Notes under the pieces: model-generated
Databases searched by the model: none
Told to the model about the DNA's origin: nothing
Seen by the model: the letters and a program-made list of their open reading frames with translations, nothing else
In this document: positions 55,693-64,000 of the stretch, piece by piece
How the letters are laid out: every line of letters starts with the position of its first letter
How positions within the stretch are numbered: position 1 is the first letter of the stretch
Assembly (NCBI GenBank): GCA_024449915.1
Contig: JAMZAV010006652.1
Span: 1 to 64,000, forward strand
Reading direction: 5' to 3'
DNA length: 64,000 nucleotides
DNA from: Sweltsa coloradensis
Taxonomy: Eukaryota; Arthropoda; Insecta; Plecoptera; Chloroperlidae
Translations under genes and position numbers: made by a program

Positions 55693-58080
55693 CCAGGCTG
55701 AAATACTCGTGACGTCAGCAGTACTGCCGAGTCAGCTACAGCTAATCTGTTACAAGTCACGTACTAAGAGATACTGACCCGCCAGGTGCTTTGTGATCTG
55801 TGACGTAACAATGATTGTGTGGGAATCCAGCCCAGTAGGCTTTCCAATCACTGGTATGATAAATCAATATTGGTTGTAACCAATATTTATTTATCCATCC
55901 AATGATTGCTAATCATGAATTGGACAGACCCAATCCATGCCAGCTGTTTGTCTATCTATCTATTGTCCTATGCCTAACTATAGCTGGCACTGTTGATAAG
56001 TTATGCCTAAATACTATTGATTGATAATCAATAATCGATGAGTAGTGATCAAATTTCATCACTATATTACAGCCTTCCGCAATTTAAAAGAAGCATATAT
56101 TTGAAATATTTATTCTTTTCTAAATTTGGAATAATTTTGGGGATAACTTGTCAACAGTGTAGGTTCTCAGTTTTTGGAACTGACTGTGATAGCACTAGGG
56201 CTTGGCTCAATATATCTGATTTTCCTTGGATTTCGCGAATTTATTTAGGCTAGGTGCAACATAAACTTTTAAGTTTTCAAACTTTTCTTCCAACAGTTTA
56301 AATATGGAACTGTATTACGCGCGTGAAGTTACTTTCCTTAGTTGTCCTGTGACAAACGAAACTATAACCTGATCGCGTGGGAACTTGGTGAGGAGAATGG
56401 CAGAAGTGGCTTCCTTCACGATTGTTGGAATTAGAAGTAGCAACATCACTTCCACAAGACCCTGCAGTATGGTAGCATCTTTCAATGCTCCCAGGATCAT
56501 TTACATAAGTTACTTTCATCATATTTTTAGTTTGAATCACATACACATCATTATTAGCTCTAATAGCTTAAATTAATACTTCATCTGCCTTCTTGTCCCA
56601 CACATGTGCCTCGTTGTTGGCCAAACCTTACTTGAACCCTTTGCTAGTTAGTTCCCACTGAAACCAAAATACATTTTGGAATCAAACTTCCCATCCTGTC
56701 TCCATTTTTACTACTACAGTTCCTATCCCTTTAATTTCCAGCTTACTGTCATCACCAATCTCTACGTTACCATCTATTTCCTCACTCATATCAACAAACA
56801 ACTCTACGTGGAGTCATGTGATGAGATGCACAATAATTAAGGTACCAATTACCTTTCTTCATCTTGTGTCTGTATTTGCCTTCACACATGTCACTTTATC
56901 CTTTATGTCTGCCATTTCAATCTTTGGTGCCCTCGCATTAATATTCCCCGAGTAGTTATCTCGATCTTGAGTGTCTTGTAGATGATCTACAGCCTTTAGC
57001 AGCCTTTCATGTAACATGGCAGGTCCATTGTTAGGCCTAGGCCTACCCATATAGTTCATCACGGCTTGTCTTGTTGACAAACCTTGACATGAATGGCGAT
57101 AGTGGAATTGTATAATCATTTAAGTAACTTATAAGTTTGATTCTGACGCTACTGCTGCATATCTAATTGTATGTTATATCAAACAAATAATGTTGTTTGA
57201 ATCAACTCGGATTAAAATGTGGCGGAAAGAAATGCGCTGTGCAACCATCGACTATCCACATTAAACACATTGTCGCCCTTATTCGCAAGGCTTTATTTCC
57301 AGCATATGGGGACCCGTGACTATATTCTCCGGTTTATTCTGCCTAAAGCCTGTAGCACATAGGCACTTGCCTATGTGATATCTGCGACAATGTAGTGTCG
57401 TCACGATGAGCCTTACTACATATCTTCAAATATTACCCACACCCAATTAATTACACACCTAAAAACACATGCACCACTGTCATCAACACAATTTGAAAAA
57501 CGTCAATGCACCTTGCGTGCAGCTTCGATATGCAGCTGCCACGCGATCGGAAGTGTTTTCTTAATTATATAATATAGAACTTTTGTTGTTTTCGTTAAGC
57601 TGAGTGACAAAACGTAATTGAACTGGTCAATATTCAAGCGGAAAAACTTCCCAAACACTGATGCATCGTCCAAAAGAAGTCTCTGTATTAGAATACTTTG
57701 AAATCCCTCTTTGTCCGTAGCCAAGTACATTTTTAATTGATTTACCATATTTAGTAACAATTCTTCTTCTTCCTCTTCTTCGAGAAGAAAATACACTACC
57801 AACAGTGTTTCCACCATGCTGTTCACGTGGCAACTGAAACAAAAGTCGCGGGATTGGAATTTGAACAAGCGGCTCGGATCGCGCGTCTGCCGCGCGGCTA
57901 TAGTCGTATCAACCGTCGCATTGGAATCCTACCTTAAGGCTCGTCATGTTAAGGTCGTAAATCTGCAAATTTACTGCAGCCGATTTTTTTTTCGGGTGCT
58001 GTTCTACAAACAAGTTATAGGCCTCGGTGATAGTTAATTGAAGAAGTCTTCTTGCCCCAATGGTAGAGTCAGCTTTAGAT

Positions 58081-58440
58081 CTAGTGATGCTGCAGTTTTT
58101 TTATACCAGGATCAATCCGGCTTATTTCATAATTTTTTTTAAATTTAACCCGATGTACCGTATTTTCTCTAAGACCATGCTTTTTGCATTTGGGAGTAAT
58201 TTCCTTTAGAGGCACGCCATACTTCACAGACAACTTTTGAATAACGGTGCCTTGCTTCCCCGGAGATTTTGGCATGACGTTCAACACTTTTTTAAAACAC
58301 TTTTCCAACAAAGTAGGTGAAACTTCTTTACCTGTACTAGCAGTCTGTTTAGCAATATTCTTCATATATTTTATTTCTTTTCTGCGCTTTTGTTTGCGCA
58401 GAGCATCTTTAGCCTCTCTTAATGCTGCTTCAGCATCCAA
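58081..58440 (-). pseudogene. Basic protein fragment, unit copy 3
   Basis: As unit copy 2, with one Leu-to-Phe change (KCFKKVLN). Confidence 0.4.
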
Positions 58441-58959
58441 CCTTTTACTTTTTTATTAATAACAGCTCTTTGAAGTTTGTACACTTCCGAGTCTTTTTTG
58501 CTTGCCGCATACTTTTGCTGGATTTCTGCATGTGTTTTAGGCACAGTGTAATAGGCCTACCATAGGTCTATCACAAGACTCAGGGTGCTAGATTATTACT
58601 CGAAGTATTTCTGCAAATGAATCACAAAAGTAGATAGGCTTAAACTGGTCTAGCTACCTGGAAGGTCCTCAGCCTATAAGCCTAGGGCTTTCTTTTTTTT
58701 ATTCCTTTATTTATTTTTGTGCAGTTTTCTTTACAAGTATTTACATTTTACATGTTAACAACCATGTTTACAATATACAAATTAAATTAAAACTCACACT
58801 TATAGAAATTGTTTTATCTTGGAGGCGCGAATAATCTTAGTTGTTATAGCGCCCCAAAACTACTAATACTATTTGTCTACATGTTTTTATTTATGCAAAC
58901 TAGCGCTTTCATGTTCTCTCGTGCTTTACTGTACTTGTAGATTCCACGCATCGTACTTG

Positions 58960-59505
58960 TAGGAAGCAGGGTCAAAGTGGCAGCTATTGGGTAGATCTAG
59001 AAAGCCAGCCAAAGAAGCACCAATCGATCTGTGTCCCACCATTTGTTGTACAGATAATGTTTCCAAACTGAGAAGTAAGCCCAATGCTAATTAGGCAATC
59101 TTCTAGATGCAAACGTTGTATTAACTTCAAGTCCGTAGTCAAATCGCCAACTAAGATACGTTTGTCACTTGGCATGATGGTTTTGAAAACCTAATTGAAA
59201 ACATCTGCAGTAGTTTTCCACTTTACATTTGGCAAATTATAGAATACGCAGGTTGCAACCTCATCGAATATGAACTTCAGTATCTCTATATGGCCTGTGG
59301 GATCACTACAACATACTGACGATACGTCGGAAACAAGTGAATGTAAGGAAGACTTTATACAGCTAAATACACCATATGCACAACGATCTATTATGCAGTC
59401 AACTCGTCCAATTGAAGTGTATTCGGGAAAATTGTAAACATCTCGTGATAAGAGTCCATATTTCGACAAAAAGTAGCAGGTTACGAGTGAAAAAGGTTTT
59501 ATCAC
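58960..59505 (-). pseudogene. Helentron-type endonuclease, unit copy 3
   Basis: As copy 1, with the same TAG. The box reads LVGDLTTDLKLI. The unit ends about 80 bases upstream of this domain (at 59587). Confidence 0.65.
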
Positions 59506-59587
59506 ACAAGAGTATCTGTAAAATGCTTGTTAAGACTTTAAACATTGTGGTAGTAGGCTGAGTATTTAAGCATACCATTGACATTGG

Positions 59588-60436
59588 GAATAGTCCGGAG
59601 TCTATACATTAATTTGAGGCCAAACCCAGGACAAATTGCAACAGAAGCGAATTTGGTATTGATGGATTCGGAAAAAATCCGTTTATAATTCAAAAAAAGT
59701 TCTCCGAAATTCGCATAGGGTGGGTGGGTCTAATTACCCGATTAATAGGAAACAAATTAATTTTAATTTGAAATTTTTTTATTTTTAAAACATATCATGT
59801 ATGGTATGTAATGAAAGCTTATAAATTGTACATTTCAGAAAAAATGTCTAATTTAAAAAAAAATGTGCTGTGCAGTCATCAGAGGTCATGAAAGGTCAAA
59901 CTATGTTTCTCATAGAACTCTTAACATTATTTATGTTGTATGTGTATTTTTGAGTATATGGATATCGTACAATTAGCGCATAGCTGTCTACCATAATTAA
60001 GTATGCACAAACTAATTAAAAATGTCAAACCTAATGGGTCAAAGGTCAATCGAAGGACAAAAACCTAATAATTTTAAACGGTTAATAATTATTAGATTAC
60101 AATTTGACAATCAATCAAATGATAGATAGATTTACGTCTTTCAATAGTAGGCATGACAAACAAAGAATAAAAAACAATAAACAATACACAACTATAATCT
60201 ATGAAGTAGGTAAACCCTATTTGCATCCTACTACAAGGAACGCCATGCAAATGGAAAATCCATAGAATGTTGGGGATTTCTCGTTTCCACGAACTAGCAA
60301 ATATTGTTTGCCATGATATCGGAAATTCCAAATTAGTTTCAGACGAACATAGATTATTATTGTTCCTCAGTTGACATTCACATCAGCAAGTAGTCGGGTG
60401 CACTCATCAATTTGAAATGCAAATTTACTTCACTGA
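59588..60436. other. No gene recognised between the array and the last gene
   Basis: AT-rich and repeat-free as far as can be seen. It begins abruptly at the truncated edge of unit copy 3. Confidence 0.45.
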
Positions 60437-60451
60437 TTGTACACTGCCGTA

Positions 60452-63400
60452 ATGCATCGTGTGTGTGTTTTTTGTGAGATTTTTTTAAACAATGGTGAAA
60501 ATATCGTTTCTTTGCGAGAGAAGGGTGCAAACAATATAAATGTGATAAGTGAATCAAGAAATAGTTCCATTAAAGTGGATGTGGGACAAACAGTTCACAC
60601 ATCGTGGCGTCGACGTTTTATTGATACCAAACGTCATTCTACAAAAGAACCTAAATCGGGCAGTTTTCAAGCAAACATTTGTGGTCCAGCATTACGTTCA
60701 GCAAACCACACATTTGATTACAAAGATAAGTGTTTTTTTTTGTGGTCAGCCCAAGGAGCTGAAAGGTGCGGGAAATGTTAATATCGAAGTATTTACAGTT
60801 CGTTGTGACAGTATTAACGAGAGTTTGCGAGCTGTATGTGATTCTCGCAACGACGAGTGGTCCCATCAAGTTCGCGGACGTATTAATTTTGTTAGTGATC
60901 TGCATGCTGCTGATGCTGTTTACCACCAGGTTTGTAGCGTCAACTTTAGGACTGGAAAAAACTTACCAGCACTTGTAACGTTGCCTTCAACTACAAATGA
61001 GATCAACACACACAAAGGTAGGCCAACCGATTTTTTAAGACGTGACGCATTTTTGAAAACAATGTCACATTTTCAAGAAAATGATGATGAACAGACGACC
61101 GTTCAAGATCTTATTTATAAAATGCAAACTTATTTGGAGGGTACTGGATGTGAAGCCTATTGTTTCAAGTTCATGAAACAGAAAATTCTAGAGTATTTCG
61201 GGCCTACAGTAATTATTACGGATCTAGATGGAAAAGAAAATGTGGTTACTCACATAATTAACGCCAATGTTATCTTAGATAACTTTTACCGCACTGCTAG
61301 AAGTGAGGACAAAGAAGCAGACAAAGCACGTATCCTTAATACCGCAGCTAAATTAGTAAAGAGTGAAATACAGGCGATGAATGTAATTCAGATCATTTCG
61401 TTCCCATTGATAGCCTGCAATCTTTAGATGTAAACATGGAATACCTCCCCCAATCATTGCGACTTTTTCTCACGAATGTCATAACAGGAAACAACACAGC
61501 ATTAAAAATTGCATCTTTGGGTCAGGCAATTATGCAAGGGGCGCGGCCAAGAACATTACTTTGTCCTCTTCAAGTAGCACTGGGAATACAATTACATCAT
61601 GTTTTCGCGTCTCGATTTCTTATTGAAACCCTGAACAGACACGGATTTTGCTGCGGATACAAAGAGGTGCAAAACTTTGAACGAAGTGCAGCTGTGACTC
61701 AGGGTGTTGATCTCGAAGTCCCTGCGGGAAGTGTAATGCAGTTTATTGCCGACAACGCAGATCACAACACACAGACTCTTGACGGGCATGGGACATTCCA
61801 CGGTATGGTAATTGAAGCTGCTATCACACCTGCAATTCAATTGAATAAATTGATACCTAGGAGAAAGACTTCAAGCGAGGAAATATTGATCTCAAAAATA
61901 GACATCAAATTCTATAAATCATTGCCTCCTCAGCCAATAATCTATGAACACATTCCTTTTATCAAAGTAGACGATCCTAGCTACTATCTCGATGTGCTGT
62001 GGAAGACTTCATGGCTTCTCAAACTCCAAGACCAGGATGGCAAGGCACTATGCAAATGGTTCTGAAAGGAGAGCACCCAGGCAAATCATCATTAATCATG
62101 TTCCCAATGATTGATATGCACTCCAGTGATCCTACGTGTGTTTACTCGACATTGTTGTTCGTACAACACCAAGCAAGTCGATACAACGCAACACCAGTGC
62201 TTACATTCGACCAACCTCTCTGGTTTAAAGCTACTACAATCATAAGAAACGAACCAGAAAATAGTCGTCTGAAGTCTGTGGTTCTGAAATTAGGAGGTTT
62301 CCACATGCAAATGAGTTTTCTTGGTGCTATAGGACATGCGATGTCAGGCTCAGGCTTGCAAGAACTCCTTGACACGATATATGCCAAAAACACAGTTACT
62401 CACATCCTCAATGGAGATGCTTTTTCTCGAGCGATTCGCAGTCACTTTTTGGTCGATGCAGCTCTGAACGTATTACTGTTGAAATCAGTGTTTAACGGTT
62501 ATGATCAGCTCAATGAAATACAACAAACAGAAGCGATGGACATTGATGATGAGGATCTTGTTGAAGTTGCTGTTTTGTATGAAGGTTTGATGTTAAGTGC
62601 CGTGTCGGCGGAAGAAGCAGTCTCTGCAGATGTACTTCATCGTATCGACAAGAGAATGCTAGATTACAAGAATTCTTTGGCTCACAACCGTACTTCTGCA
62701 CTTTGGTTGCAATACATGAGTATGGTTGACATACTAAAAAACTTCATAAAAGCCGAAAGAACTGGAAACTGGCTACTTCATTTAAAGTCAGTGCAAGAAA
62801 TGTTGCCATTCTTTGCATCTCTCAATAGAAAGATGTATGCAAAGAGCGCGAGATTGTATTTACAACAAATGGTTCACCTGGAGGATGAGCACCCTGAGGT
62901 TTATAAACAGTTTAACGATGGTCTTCATGTGATCAGAAGGACAGATCGGTATTGGGCAGGTCTATCGTCCGATCTTGTTATTGAACAAACTGTGATGAAA
63001 AATATGAAATCCCGCGGTGGTTTGACAAGAGGACGTGGGATGACGGAAATGCAGAGAAATATCTGGACAGCGGCAATGCCGAGTTGTTCTGAGGTTCATG
63101 AGTCAATGCAAAACCTGACTCGATTGATGTACACAACTTCGGATCAACACAAGGAGTCGTCCCCAGCCAAAGAGACAGAAAGGACACTCAAACACTCTTG
63201 TCATTTTTAACTGACATGAATCCGTTTGAAGGGGACAAATGTCTGCGTAGCATATCTTCCGGAGTTGTGGCCCATGACAAGGTCAATGTTGACAAGGCAA
63301 AGGAAATCGGATTGGCAATAATGCAATCGATGACAAATGTTGACGCTCTGACATATACTTTCCTAAAGAAGGATCAAGCTGTTACTCTGACGTCAAAATC

Positions 63401-64000
63401 CAACCTGAAGATTGATGGTGAACGTATCAATGTTGACCCCCAACTATTGTTTCAACGTTTTGTACTCGCTGCTAAATCAGGACAAGATAACATATCTGAA
63501 GCATTCCAGTTTGAGCTGTGCAGCCAGCCATCTTCTCTGTTTGAGTCGTCCGGATTTCCACTAGAAGCAAACAAGCCGAATATTGCTGAAGCCATGTGGA
63601 AACTAGCTCAACAGTGCACCACACTTCCAAGTGAACAGGGATATGTTTATGTTCTTGATGGTGGTGCTTTGCTGCATCGTGTGGTCTGGCAAGCACAGCA
63701 ACGTATAGCGCCATTCTCCAGTCGTATGTGTCGTATGTCAAGAATAATTATGGCAATGCAACTGTGGTATTTGATGCATATGATGAGACACCTAGCACCA
63801 AAGACGTGACCCATTCGAGACGATCGAAATGCGTTGGTGCGACGATTCGTTTCGAAGAAGAAATGAACATTCCACTTAAAAAATCACAGTTTCTGGCAAA
63901 CTCGTCAAATAAACAACGTTTTATAACAATGCTTGCTTCCAAATTATCTGCGAATGGTTGCAATGTACTCCATGCACAGGGTGACGCTGATCTACTTATA
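60452..64000 (+). pseudogene. Long multicopy-type invertebrate gene, broken by single-base frame changes, runs off the window
   Basis: The ATG at 60452 opens MHRVCVFCEIF, a Cys-pair N-terminus. Successive segments in order are frame-linked at about 60735 (an 8-9 base T run), 61385, 62010, 63190 and 63700. Landmarks: CDSRNDEWSHQVRGRI, then LHAADAVYHQVCSVNFRTGK; IASLGQAIMQGARPR; FIADNADHNTQTLDGHGTFH; MIDMHSSDPTCVYSTL; VLTFDQPLWFKA; LGGFHMQMSFLGAIGHAMSG; DGLHVIRRTDRYWAGLSSDL; GGLTRGRGMTE; KDQAVTL; VDPQLLFQR; VLDGGALLHR; VVFDAY...STKD; QGDADLLI. I recognise this order from long, unannotated, repeated genes of corals, molluscs and arthropods. The role is unassigned and a mobile-element origin is likely. 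No stop codon interrupts a segment except after a frame change. The last part resembles a PIN/FEN-like nuclease (inference). Confidence 0.75.

Larger units (their letters stand above)
47335..59587. repeat. Head-to-tail triplication of a 4.19-kb mosaic unit
   Basis: Copies 47335-51494, 51495-55681 and 55682-59587 begin at ATCTGTTGCATCCAGG and are nearly identical. Copy 1 lacks 28 bases present in copies 2 and 3 near 51736 (ACAGACCCAATCCATGCCAG...). Copy 3 stops at ACATTGG (59587), about 280 bases short. On the minus strand each unit holds, in order, a helicase end, an endonuclease, a LINE 3' end, a basic protein fragment, a Harbinger-like fragment, part of repeat R2 and two unidentified pieces. 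Confidence 0.95.

Overview
The window reads as nuclear DNA of an invertebrate animal, probably marine. Coding pieces are split by GT-AG introns, gene density is low, and transposable elements from at least eight superfamilies are layered on one another. These include a LINE with a 2A peptide and PHD finger, a P element, piggyBac, Harbinger-type DDE, hAT-like, Helitron-like, BEL/Pao and MITE/SINE families. The phylum cannot be fixed from the sequence. There are no operons, rRNA genes, CRISPR arrays or other prokaryotic features.

0-6.9 kb: a short tandem duplication, a Harbinger-type exon, a gag-like relic, the 2A/PHD LINE fragment, a decayed piggyBac and two copies of a (AATC)n-tailed retroposon. 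6.87-14.6 kb: a 5'-truncated LINE (FP-type ORF1 end, endonuclease, reverse transcriptase) interrupted by a complete P element. The P element (7766-11756) has 41-bp inverted ends, an 8-bp target duplication and a four-exon THAP/P transposase with no visible lesion. That transposase gene itself carries a 39-bp in-frame scar that matches excision of a second P element.

14.6-43 kb: a transposon graveyard. A hAT-like gene, RNase H-bearing LINE 3' ends with a covarying hairpin, DDE_4-type and piggyBac fragments, a BEL/Pao fragment, a TTAA MITE, tRNA-like sequences and orphan exons lie among three dispersed repeat families. All eleven pieces of one family point the same way.

43.2-47.1 kb: a five-copy tandem array of about 160 bp built round a 14-bp CG-rich palindrome. 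It lies upstream of an unrecognised gene with a 5' intron, a long open frame (one internal TAG, then an overlapping second frame) and two polyadenylation signals. 47.3-59.6 kb: a head-to-tail triplication of a 4.19-kb mosaic unit carrying Helitron-like helicase and endonuclease relics on the minus strand. Copy 3 is truncated and has two clusters of substitutions that look like gene conversion. 60.4 kb to the right edge: a long multicopy-type gene, recognised as a repeated invertebrate family with no assigned function. It is broken only by single-base frame changes, and its end carries a nuclease-like GDAD motif. It runs off the window.

Most elements here do not work together. The window is mainly a record of nested insertion, tandem amplification and decay. 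The genes worth attention are the P transposase, the gene at 45-47 kb and the gene at 60.4-64 kb.
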